A stretch of 64,000 nt of DNA from contig JACRTB010000009.1 of NCBI GenBank assembly GCA_014385025.1, forward strand, positions 62,001-126,000, given 5' to 3'. Every line of letters begins with the position of its first letter. Position 1 is the stretch's first letter. Source of the stretch: Yanshouia hominis (GTDB taxonomy: Bacteria; Bacillota; Clostridia; Oscillospirales; Ruminococcaceae). The notes below the pieces were generated by a model, which worked only from the letters and a program-made list of their open reading frames with translations, did not search any database and was not told where the DNA came from. The position numbers and the translations under genes are program-made. Below, piece after piece: positions 57,323 through 64,000 of the stretch.

Positions 57323-59698
57323 ATGGAGAATAATCAGGATTTTGAAAAGGATCAGGAAGAGTTTACGCAGCAGGAGCTGGAACAGGAAATCCTATGGATG
57401 CGCGCTCTGCTCGAACTGGAAGAAAAAGAGATTCCGCTGCCGGAATCGCTGCGCTCAGAGCATCTTCTTGAGAAGATCAGGGACGCCGCCGCGGAAGAGC
57501 CGAAGGCTGAGAAAGCCCCCGTCCCGGATACGGCGCCGCGGACAAAGAATAAGGGAAAGGTTCTCTTTTTCAAGTTAGCCTCCTGTGCGGCCTGCCTGGC
57601 GCTGGTGGTGTTCGGCTGGCGGCAGATCTCTATGGAGGGGTCGATGATTACCCAGAGCGCCGCCGGAGCGGCTCCCGCCGCTTCGAGCGCCTCGGCTGCC
57701 CCGGCGGCAGCGGAAACGGCGGATACCGCAGCCGATGCCGCGCCGCTGGAAAGCTTGCAGATGGCTGAAGCGGAGGCTCCGGCTGTTCCGAAGGCCGCGG
57801 TTGAGCTTCCGGACCAGCCGTCGGCGGCCGATTACAGCGAGGTGTACGGCGCGGTCAGCGAGATCTATGAGAAGCGCCATGCGCCGCGCAAATCGGCGGA
57901 CTACCGTTCGTCTGTGACCGAGATGGCGGTCGAAGAGGACGCGGTGATGTTTGCGGCGCCCAAGGCGAATCCGGCCACTGCCGGCGGCGGAGCATATGAT
58001 GCCGGTGTTTCTTCGACCAATGTGCAGGTCGACGGAATCGACGAGGCGGATATCGTCAAAACCGATGGGATTTACCTTTACCACTACCGCTTTGATCAGC
58101 AGACGGGCGGGGCCGAGGTGGCGATTATCGCCGCCAACGGCTTAAAGCTCCTTTCCACCATTCAGCTGCCCGATTATACGGATGCCGAACTCTATGTGAG
58201 CGGAGACCGTCTGATTCTGGTGCAGACAGCGAGCGAGGACCGTGTGCGCGCGCTGCTTGGCGCGATAAAACAGCAGCCGCTTGACAGCGGAGCGGCGGAC
58301 TTCTCGGATGTCATTATTCCCGATTATATCGAGCCCTCCGAGGAAGAGGAAGCTGAGCTGATCGATATGGTCGAAACGGTGGTGTATGATCTTTCCGACC
58401 GGAAAAATCCACGGGAAACCGCGAGCTTCCAGCAGGATGGAGTTTATGTATCCTCCCGTCTGAGCGGAAACACCCTCTATCTCGTCACCAATAAGGATTT
58501 ATACCGCTTTACTCCGGACGGCGGCGTTTCCCCGCTGGCCCGCTACCTGCCAATCATGGGCGAGAACGGCAAGGCGTCCGCGCTGGAGGCGGGGGATATC
58601 CTCCTTCCGCCCTACCGTGAAAATCTCAACTACGCGGTGGTATCCGCCCTGAACCTCGAATCCGAAAAACGGGAGACAAAGGCGGTGCTCGGGATGGCCG
58701 AACAGATTATGATGAGTGCTGACGCACTCTTCCTGACCGCTTCACTTCCCGCCGAGGGAGAAAATGCCTTTTGGTGGGACCGCACCGATACCGGTGTGAC
58801 CCGCTTTGTGGTGACTGGCGGAACGCTGGGCTATCTGTCGAGCGGGCGGGTGCCCGGGTTGGTGGACAGCCAGTTCGCACTCGATGAATACAACGGCAAC
58901 CTGCGGATTGCGACCACCTCCCGCAATGCGGAAGGGGAGTCGGTCAACAATCTCTTTGTCTATAATCAGAAGATGGAGAAGATCGGCGGAGTGGAGGATC
59001 TGGCGCCAGGCGAACGGATCTATTCGGCGCGCTTCCTGGGAAATACGGCTTATCTGGTGACCTACCGGCAGACCGACCCGCTTTTTGTCATCGACCTCTC
59101 AAATCCAAAGAAGCCGGTCGTTAAGGGAGAACTGAAAATCCCGGGCTTCTCGGAATACCTGCATCCGATTGATGAGGATACCCTGCTTGGGTTCGGACGC
59201 AACACCGTTGTAACCCAATGGGGTGACAGCAGCGAAGATGGTTTGAAGCTTTCCCTCTTTGATGTGAGCAATCCGTCTGACCCGAAAGAAATCAGCAGCT
59301 ATCTGCTCGGCAACGCGGGCAGCTCCTCGGATGCGCTGGACAATCACAAGGCGTTTTTGTATGATCCGCAGCGGAAGCTGGCCGGTTTTCCCGCCACGAT
59401 CCGCACTGCGTCCGGCGCTCGCGTCGGAGAGCCGTGGAGCGGAGACAGAACGGTGACCTTCTCGGGCTATCTGCTGGTAAAGGTGAACGAAGACGGCTTC
59501 GAGCTTTACGGAACTTTGCCCAGCGAGGGCGGAGATCCCGCGGAGGGCTTTCAGCGTTCCGATCCCGCCAACGCGATCGAGCGCGGTGTTTATATCGGCA
59601 ATACCTTCTATACCATTGCATCGGGGAGAATCCGTGCTTATTCATTGGATGGGCTGGAGCCTCTCGGTGAATTGGTTTACCGTTCTTCTCAGCCGTAA
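57323..59698 (+). CDS. Membrane-anchored beta-propeller protein, possible anti-sigma partner
   Basis: A 791-residue protein. A cytoplasmic acidic head (1-70, with ELEEKEIPLPESLRSEHLLE) is followed by one membrane segment (FFKLASCAACLALVVFGW), an Ala/Ser-rich linker at 100-150, and an external domain of the Beta_propel family (PF09826-like), marked by TNVQVDGIDEADIVKTDGIY. The head plus co-transcription with an ECF sigma suggests a sigma/anti-sigma pair sensing the envelope; family members have this layout but the link here is inference. GGGGGGAG precedes ATG 57323. Confidence 0.85.
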   Translation: MENNQDFEKDQEEFTQQELEQEILWMRALLELEEKEIPLPESLRSEHLLEKIRDAAAEEPKAEKAPVPDTAPRTKNKGKVLFFKLASCAACLALVVFGWRQISMEGSMITQSAAGAAPAASSASAAPAAAETADTAADAAPLESLQMAEAEAPAVPKAAVELPDQPSAADYSEVYGAVSEIYEKRHAPRKSADYRSSVTEMAVEEDAVMFAAPKANPATAGGGAYDAGVSSTNVQVDGIDEADIVKTDGIYLYHYRFDQQTGGAEVAIIAANGLKLLSTIQLPDYTDAELYVSGDRLILVQTASEDRVRALLGAIKQQPLDSGAADFSDVIIPDYIEPSEEEEAELIDMVETVVYDLSDRKNPRETASFQQDGVYVSSRLSGNTLYLVTNKDLYRFTPDGGVSPLARYLPIMGENGKASALEAGDILLPPYRENLNYAVVSALNLESEKRETKAVLGMAEQIMMSADALFLTASLPAEGENAFWWDRTDTGVTRFVVTGGTLGYLSSGRVPGLVDSQFALDEYNGNLRIATTSRNAEGESVNNLFVYNQKMEKIGGVEDLAPGERIYSARFLGNTAYLVTYRQTDPLFVIDLSNPKKPVVKGELKIPGFSEYLHPIDEDTLLGFGRNTVVTQWGDSSEDGLKLSLFDVSNPSDPKEISSYLLGNAGSSSDALDNHKAFLYDPQRKLAGFPATIRTASGARVGEPWSGDRTVTFSGYLLVKVNEDGFELYGTLPSEGGDPAEGFQRSDPANAIERGVYIGNTFYTIASGRIRAYSLDGLEPLGELVYRSSQP

Positions 59699-59711
59699 GG
59701 AATTTTCATCT

Positions 59712-59748
59712 GCCGCCGTCCCGGGAGAGTTCTTTCCGGGGCGGCTTT
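59712..59748 (+). terminator. Terminator of the ECF-propeller operon
   Basis: GCCGCC pairs with GGCGGC and an inner CCGG with CCGG; TTTT follows. Confidence 0.7.
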
Positions 59749-59841
59749 TGTTGCGATAATTTCACGAAATGTCCATAGTCGGCGGCTGAGAAATATGCTA
59801 TAATAATTTCCATAATCGGAAATTTGGAGGCGCATTCCCAT

Positions 59842-60846
59842 ATGATGCAAAAACGATGGCTTTCGGTCCTGCTGGCGCTGTCCCTGTCGCTCATTCCGAC
59901 GACGGTTCTGGCGGACGGAGATGAAGCGGGGCTTTCGATCAAGGGCGGCGGAAATGGTCGGGTTGACAGCGCAGAGCAGGCAACCCTCAAGGCGGAGGGC
60001 GGCACCGGAGAAAACGGCTATCATTGGTACCGCAACGACCAAAAGATTCCGCTTCCGGAAAAGGATGCCGACGGCAACCTGCTCCCAACAGACAGTATCA
60101 CAACAGACCGTACCGGAGATTATTATGTGAAGCAGGGGGACTCCCAGAGCGGAACCGTTCGGATTGTGCGCGAATTTGACAGCAAAGGCTCCACTGCCCT
60201 TGTGATCGGGAAGCGCAGCAACACGTTGGCGAAACGCAAGGATTCCCAGATCGAAAAGCTGGAGGCGCGGGTCGCTCAGGCTGCGGCGGATGCGGAAAAG
60301 CCGCTGCCGAAGGTGAGCCTTGGGGAGATTTACGGCGCGGTGGAAGCCGCGGCCTCTTCAAACGGTACGGTCACCCTTCGGGACGCCGGGGTTTTAGAGC
60401 CTGCCAATCAGGCGGTTTTGGCGCGCCGGATCGGGGAGGAGGGACTGGCGGACCGTCTGTATGCCGACCAGGTGGCGGATTACAAAGTGACCACCCGTTT
60501 GAGTCTGGTTCCGTCGCGCATTTCTTCCGCGGTTGATCTGGGCCTTTCCCTTGGGGATGAGGAGTTGACAGCTTTGTTTGGAAACGCCTTCTCCAACCGT
60601 CTGCTCGTGATCGACGCGGCGCAGGACGGTTTCTATGGGCAGACGGTTGAGATGATGGTGAAGGGTGATCCGGTTTCCGGATCACGGAGTCTTTCTTTCT
60701 ACCGTTACGATCCGGATTCCAACCGGTGCGCCCCCGTTTCTGTATCAGGGGTTCATTTTGATCAAAAGGGATACCTGCATTTCAGGATTTCAAGCGGGGG
60801 AATTTTGATCGTTTCGGACGGAGACCTGTCCGATTCTTCGATGTAA
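59842..60846 (+). CDS. Secreted protein of unknown function
   Basis: A 334-residue protein with a signal peptide (MMQKRWLSVLLALSLSLIPT, cleavage near VLA-DG). The mature region has an Ig-like/PKD-like start (GENGYHWYRNDQKIPLPEKD) and a helical-beta remainder ending in an exposed Ser/Asp tail. No family recognised. ATG 59842 follows GGAGG by 11 bases. A TATAAT at 59799-59804 lacks a good -35, so an alternative sigma, possibly the ECF factor upstream, might drive it. Confidence 0.75.
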   Translation: MMQKRWLSVLLALSLSLIPTTVLADGDEAGLSIKGGGNGRVDSAEQATLKAEGGTGENGYHWYRNDQKIPLPEKDADGNLLPTDSITTDRTGDYYVKQGDSQSGTVRIVREFDSKGSTALVIGKRSNTLAKRKDSQIEKLEARVAQAAADAEKPLPKVSLGEIYGAVEAAASSNGTVTLRDAGVLEPANQAVLARRIGEEGLADRLYADQVADYKVTTRLSLVPSRISSAVDLGLSLGDEELTALFGNAFSNRLLVIDAAQDGFYGQTVEMMVKGDPVSGSRSLSFYRYDPDSNRCAPVSVSGVHFDQKGYLHFRISSGGILIVSDGDLSDSSM

Positions 60847-60858
60847 AAGTTTTGCTGA

Positions 60859-60894
60859 AACAGCCGGGAGATATTCATCTCCCGGCTGTTTTTT
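60859..60894 (+). terminator. Strong terminator
   Basis: AACAGCCGGGAGAT and ATCTCCCGGCTGTT with a 4-base loop, followed by TTTT. Confidence 0.95.
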
Positions 60895-61007
60895 GCGGAA
60901 AACGTTTTGCCGCGGCCGGGGGCAACAGCAAAAAGCGGATAAGCGCGGGGATTTTGTAAAAAATAGAGGGGAATTATCGTTGAAAACGTAGAAATGGATT
61001 TTTATGA

Positions 61008-61037
61008 TTGCAAATATGTGGAAAGCTGTGTTAAAAT
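61008..61037 (+). promoter_or_regulatory. Promoter of the second NSS transporter
   Basis: TTGCAA (61008-61013), 18 bases, TAAAAT (61032-61037). Confidence 0.6.
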
Positions 61038-61093
61038 AACCTTCGTTTGCTTTATCAGACAGAACAGGCCGTGACAGGGAAAGGAAGAGGAAG

Positions 61094-62488
61094 ATGGAAA
61101 AATCAAAAGGGACGCAGCCGCGCGCACAGTGGGCGAGCAGTCTCGGATTTATTCTGGCAACAGCGGGTTCCGCAGTTGGCTTGGGGAATATTTGGAAATT
61201 TCCGGGAAAAGCATATGAGGGCGGCGGCGCCGCCTTTATCATCGTTTATATTTTGATTGTCGCGTTCCTGGGAATGAGTATCATGCTTGCTGAATTTGCC
61301 GTCGGCCGCAGAGGACAGAAAAATCCCGCCGCGGCGTTTGAGAAGATCGGTCATGGCAGGGGCGGCTGGATCGGAAAGCTCAGCCTGATTACTGCCTTTA
61401 TCATTTTATCCTATTATTCGCAGGTCGGGGGATGGGTGCTCAAATATATTGAGGGCTATCTGATGGAATCCGGAACGATCTACGCGGACCCAACCGGTTA
61501 TTTTCTGGGGATGCTCGGCTCATCGGGGATGCCCTGGCAGAGCGCGGTGATTTATCCGGTTATTTTTCTCGCCATGGTGGTTTTTACGATTATCCGCGGC
61601 GTTGAGGAAGGCATCGAACGGATGAGTAAAATTTTGATGCCGGGACTTTTTCTGCTGCTGATCGTTTTGACTGTGCGTGCGGTTACCCTGCCCGGCGCGG
61701 CGGAGGGACTGAGCTACCTGCTGCGGCCCGACTGGAGCAAGCTTTCCTTCCAGATGGTGCTGGTAGCGCTGGGACAGGCCTTTTACTCTCTTTCCCTTGG
61801 AATGGCAATCATCACCACCTACGGCTCCTACGTTTCGCGTCGGGAGAATCTGGTCAAACATACCGCGATCATCTGTTCGCTCGATACAGTGGTTGCAATT
61901 ATGGCGGCTTTCATGGTGATCCCCGCTGTCTTTGCAATGGGGGTACAGCCCGGCATGGGAGGCAGTTTCGCTTTCATTTCGCTGGCGGAGGTGTTCCGCC
62001 AGATGCCGATGGGAAATCTGTTTGGCGCTGCGTTTTACCTCCTGCTCTTCCTTGCGGCCCTTACCTCGGCAATTTCGCTGCTTGAGGGGCCGGTTGCCTA
62101 TTTTGTCGAAACCTTTGGCTGCGACCGGAAAAAGGTCACCTGCTGTTTTGGCATTGCGCTGTTTGCCCTGGGAATTTTTTATACCCTCTCGCAGGCTTAT
62201 CTGCCGCTCAAGGGGATTTGGTTCGACGGAGCCAACGGCTTGATCTTCCCTCCGTTTGGAGACTTTATGGAATTCTTGACCGATCGCCTGATGGTTCCGG
62301 TGGGGGCGCTGGCACTCTGCCTGTTTGTGGGCTGGCGTTGGGGCGCATCTGAGGCAAGCCGGGAAATCGAGCACAACGGCCGTTTCCCGCTGCGGGCTAT
62401 TTGGATCGCGATGGTCAAATTTATTGCTCCGCTGTCGATTGTGGTGATCCTGATCGGTGGGCTGGTATTTGGACTTGCACTAAGCTGA
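61094..62488 (+). CDS. NSS-family sodium-dependent transporter (second copy)
   Basis: LeuT-fold symporter, 464 residues. TM1 ATAGSAVGLGNIWKFPGKAY, TM6 region VALGQAFYSLSLGMAIITTY, extracellular loop after VGGWVLKYIEGYLMESG. It differs clearly from the NSS gene at 9838, so these are paralogues, not a recent duplication. ATG 61094 follows GGAAGAGGAAG. Its 3' side carries dispersed repeat copy C before a terminator. Confidence 0.93.
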   Translation: MEKSKGTQPRAQWASSLGFILATAGSAVGLGNIWKFPGKAYEGGGAAFIIVYILIVAFLGMSIMLAEFAVGRRGQKNPAAAFEKIGHGRGGWIGKLSLITAFIILSYYSQVGGWVLKYIEGYLMESGTIYADPTGYFLGMLGSSGMPWQSAVIYPVIFLAMVVFTIIRGVEEGIERMSKILMPGLFLLLIVLTVRAVTLPGAAEGLSYLLRPDWSKLSFQMVLVALGQAFYSLSLGMAIITTYGSYVSRRENLVKHTAIICSLDTVVAIMAAFMVIPAVFAMGVQPGMGGSFAFISLAEVFRQMPMGNLFGAAFYLLLFLAALTSAISLLEGPVAYFVETFGCDRKKVTCCFGIALFALGIFYTLSQAYLPLKGIWFDGANGLIFPPFGDFMEFLTDRLMVPVGALALCLFVGWRWGASEASREIEHNGRFPLRAIWIAMVKFIAPLSIVVILIGGLVFGLALS

Positions 62489-62510
62489 AACAGACAAAAT
62501 CACTTGTCAG

Positions 62511-62729
62511 GCCGGTGGCTTGGGCGGGCCTTATAAGGGTCTGTTTCCGGAAAATTTTTCAAGACATACCGAAACTTCTTTCACTTGCATCATTTGCCCC
62601 GCGGCCCGCGAATGGGCGATCGTCATTCTATCAAAGATTTTCTTTACCGATGGCTTTTCGACATCAGCCCGCTTCGCTCGATGCTTGCAGTGGAATTTTT
62701 TTACCTGGTATCTCCATCGGCAGAGCCGG
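62511..62729 (+). repeat. Dispersed intergenic repeat, copy C
   Basis: Third copy. GCCGGTGGCTT (62511), hairpin GGGCCTTATAAGGGTCT (62526-62542), TTTCACTTGCATC (62579), GGCCCGCGAA (62603-62612), TCGGCAGAGCCGG (62717). TTTCAC-to-last-box distance is 138. It follows the NSS stop and precedes its terminator. Confidence 0.7.
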
Positions 62730-62747
62730 TGGTTTCTGTTAACAACG

Positions 62748-62790
62748 AAATAGGGGCGTCGCAAAAGGAAATTCTGCGGCGTCCCTATTT
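62748..62790 (+). terminator. Terminator after repeat C
   Basis: AAATAGGGGCGTCGCA pairs with TGCGGCGTCCCTATTT apart from small mismatches; a short T-run follows. Confidence 0.75.
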
Positions 62791-62904
62791 GACACTGCGG
62801 CATGATCTGACTATAATGAGAGCAGCATTTCAGGCAGATAAAGGATGGACTCCCCGCTGATAACACGCGTCTGCGTGGGAAGACTGTGTGTGGAGGCGAT
62901 GACG

Positions 62905-63099
62905 ATGTCTGCACCCAGCAACGCATGGGAACGCTTTACCGCCACCGGCGCGGTGGATGATTATCTGCGCTATCTTGCCGAAAGCCGAGGAGGGCCGGAA
63001 ACTCGGGAAGGAGTGGGCGATGCACACTGTTGTACGCGGAATCGTGATCCGTATGAAATCGGCCGGGGACGACCGCCTGCTGACCCTGCTCACAGATGA
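62905..63099 (+). CDS. yqzL: YqzL-like small protein overlapping recO
   Basis: Residues 5-30 (NAWERFTATGAVDDYLRYLA) match the short YqzL pattern W-x2-F-x2-TG-x3-x-YL found just upstream of recO in Firmicutes. The frame then runs on to 64 residues, overlapping recO by 80 bases, whereas YqzL is normally about 45-50. ATG 62905 is eight bases after GGAGG; ATG 62899 is too close. The tail is unlike the family and may be non-functional. Confidence 0.65.
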   Translation: MSAPSNAWERFTATGAVDDYLRYLAESRGGPETREGVGDAHCCTRNRDPYEIGRGRPPADPAHR

Positions 63100-63763
63100 G
63101 CGGGGAGTTCTTCAGGCGGTGGCGCGCGGTGCGAATAAGCCGCGCAGCCGTCTGGCCTCGTCCACCGAGCTTTTCTGTTACTCCCGCCTGACCCTTTTCA
63201 GCTACCGCGACCATATCACCGTCGATGCAGCGGATGTGGAGAACAGCTTTTTTGCATTGCGAGGCGATTTGGCCGCGCTGGCGCTCGCCTCGTACATAGC
63301 AGAGCTTGCCTGCGAGCTGGCACCGCCCGAAGAACCTGCAAAGGAATATTTGCGGCTGCTGCTCAATACCCTTCACCTCGCGGTAACCCATAAGCGTCCC
63401 CTGCTGCAAAGCAAGGCAGCCTTTGAGCTGCGGCTGCTCGCGATGGCCGGCTTCATGCCGGACCTGATCGGATGTACCTGCTGTGGGGAGTATGACGGAG
63501 AGCGTCCGATGTATTTTTCACCCGGGGCGGGAACAATTACCTGTCAGGACTGCGGGAAGGAATCTCCGGAGTGCGGGGGATTGATTTCACCCGGCGTTTT
63601 AGCGGCAATGCGGCATATCCTTTACAGTCCGTTTGAGAAAGTTTTTTCCTTCTCTCTTTCAGAAGACAGGATTTCCGAGCTTTCGCAGGTGGTGGAAGGA
63701 TATCTGCGTTATCATCTCCAGCGTTCCTGGCGTTCATTGGACTTTTTCTATTCGGTGTTATAA
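63020..63763 (+). CDS. recO: DNA repair protein RecO
   Basis: Recombination mediator of the RecFOR pathway, 247 residues. N-terminal OB fold (TVVRGIVIRMKSAGDDRLLT then ARGANKPRSRLASSTELFCY), helical domain, and zinc cysteines CTCCGEYDGERP...CQDC. ATG 63020 follows GGAAGGAG. Confidence 0.95.
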   Translation: MHTVVRGIVIRMKSAGDDRLLTLLTDERGVLQAVARGANKPRSRLASSTELFCYSRLTLFSYRDHITVDAADVENSFFALRGDLAALALASYIAELACELAPPEEPAKEYLRLLLNTLHLAVTHKRPLLQSKAAFELRLLAMAGFMPDLIGCTCCGEYDGERPMYFSPGAGTITCQDCGKESPECGGLISPGVLAAMRHILYSPFEKVFSFSLSEDRISELSQVVEGYLRYHLQRSWRSLDFFYSVL

Positions 63764-63765
63764 GT

Positions 63766-63785
63766 GGGCCGGTCCAAAGCCGGCC
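63766..63785 (+). terminator. Hairpin after recO
   Basis: GGCCGG and CCGGCC with a 7-base loop, followed by TTCCATTTT. Confidence 0.6.
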
Positions 63786-63824
63786 TTCCATTTTCCGGCG
63801 GAAATTCCGCCGACGGAGGCAGCC

Positions 63825-64000
63825 ATGATTTCACAAAAGCATCTTGATACTCTGGAATTGACGCAGGTTCTTCATTTACTGGCCGAATGTGCCGGCTGTG
63901 AAGACAGCAAACAGCTGGCCCTGAATGTGGCGCCCGCCGAGAGCCTTGGACAAGCTGTAAGGCAGCTTAACTTTACAGTTGATGCCAACACGTTTTCCGC
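63825..64000 (+). CDS. mutS2: Endonuclease MutS2, N-terminus only
   Basis: The first 58 codons are visible before the window ends. ISQKHLDTLELTQVLHLLAE followed by CAGCEDSKQLALNVAPAESL is the standard MutS2 N-terminal pattern (L-x2-LE-x3-V-x2-L). Full MutS2 acts in ribosome collision splitting and recombination control. ATG 63825 follows GGAGG. Follows recO in the usual clostridial context. Confidence 0.8.
   Translation, partial: MISQKHLDTLELTQVLHLLAECAGCEDSKQLALNVAPAESLGQAVRQLNFTVDANTFS

Overview
The window looks like the chromosome of a low-abundance-of-surprises, GC-rich Firmicute of the class Clostridia (Oscillospiraceae/Ruminococcaceae type). The support is gene content and order: miaB-ricA/ylbF-mutS-mutL-miaA, ylmE-sepF-ylmH-divIVA-ileS-lspA-rluD, gdpP-rplI-dnaB, tilS-hpt-ftsH, yqzL-recO and nifS-nifU, together with a perfect CIRCE element, a SigH-like sigma factor and frequent TTG starts with strong Shine-Dalgarno sequences.

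Region 1 (1 to about 9000) is AT-rich and foreign. It reads as most of an integrative mobilizable element: a tyrosine integrase cut by the left edge, an XRE repressor, a small excisionase-like protein, a DUF3847 protein, an oriT of the RSF1010/pGO1 (MOBQ) type, a MobA/MobL relaxase whose 3' third overlaps two other open frames, a coiled-coil/membrane protein, and a cargo operon of a MarR regulator and a MATE efflux pump. It then decays into small hypothetical genes and a gene remnant. No type IV secretion genes are present, so transfer would need a helper.

Region 2 (9000-29000) has a divergent pair (NSS sodium symporter and VTT-domain protein leftward; miaB rightward), then a long collinear series for tRNA modification, mismatch repair, cell division, isoleucyl-tRNA synthesis, lipoprotein processing, pseudouridylation and ComEA.

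Region 3 (29000-30700) is a tRNA locus (Asp, Phe, Gly, then Cys). A small leftward cassette lies between the tRNA transcription units: a 37-residue hydrophobic peptide with a consensus promoter, a small membrane protein and an HTH protein. Degenerate sequence sits beside it.

Region 4 (30700-50000) holds prfB, a CIRCE-flanked hsp20/DUF523 pair, the nifS-nifU Fe-S operon with paired operators, rnhA, RNase J, gdpP-rplI-dnaB-tilS-hpt-ftsH, a ROK kinase, a zinc ribbon protein and a SigH-like sigma factor. dnaB seems to lack any standard start codon.

Region 5 (50000-50820) is non-coding. It carries two tandem copies of an unrecognised small structured RNA with compensatory base changes, each with its own very long terminator hairpin, abutting tRNA-Thr. 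This is the strongest candidate for something undescribed.

Region 6 (50870-64000) has a compact polysaccharide locus (flippase, ligase/polymerase, two glycosyltransferases, a 70-residue protein, priming sugar transferase), an ECF sigma factor paired with a membrane-anchored beta-propeller protein, a secreted protein, a second NSS transporter, a YqzL-like protein, recO and the start of mutS2. A second novelty is a dispersed repeat family: three diverged copies with landmarks at conserved spacing (34203-34424, 47680-47901, 62511-62729), each between a rightward stop codon and a terminator.
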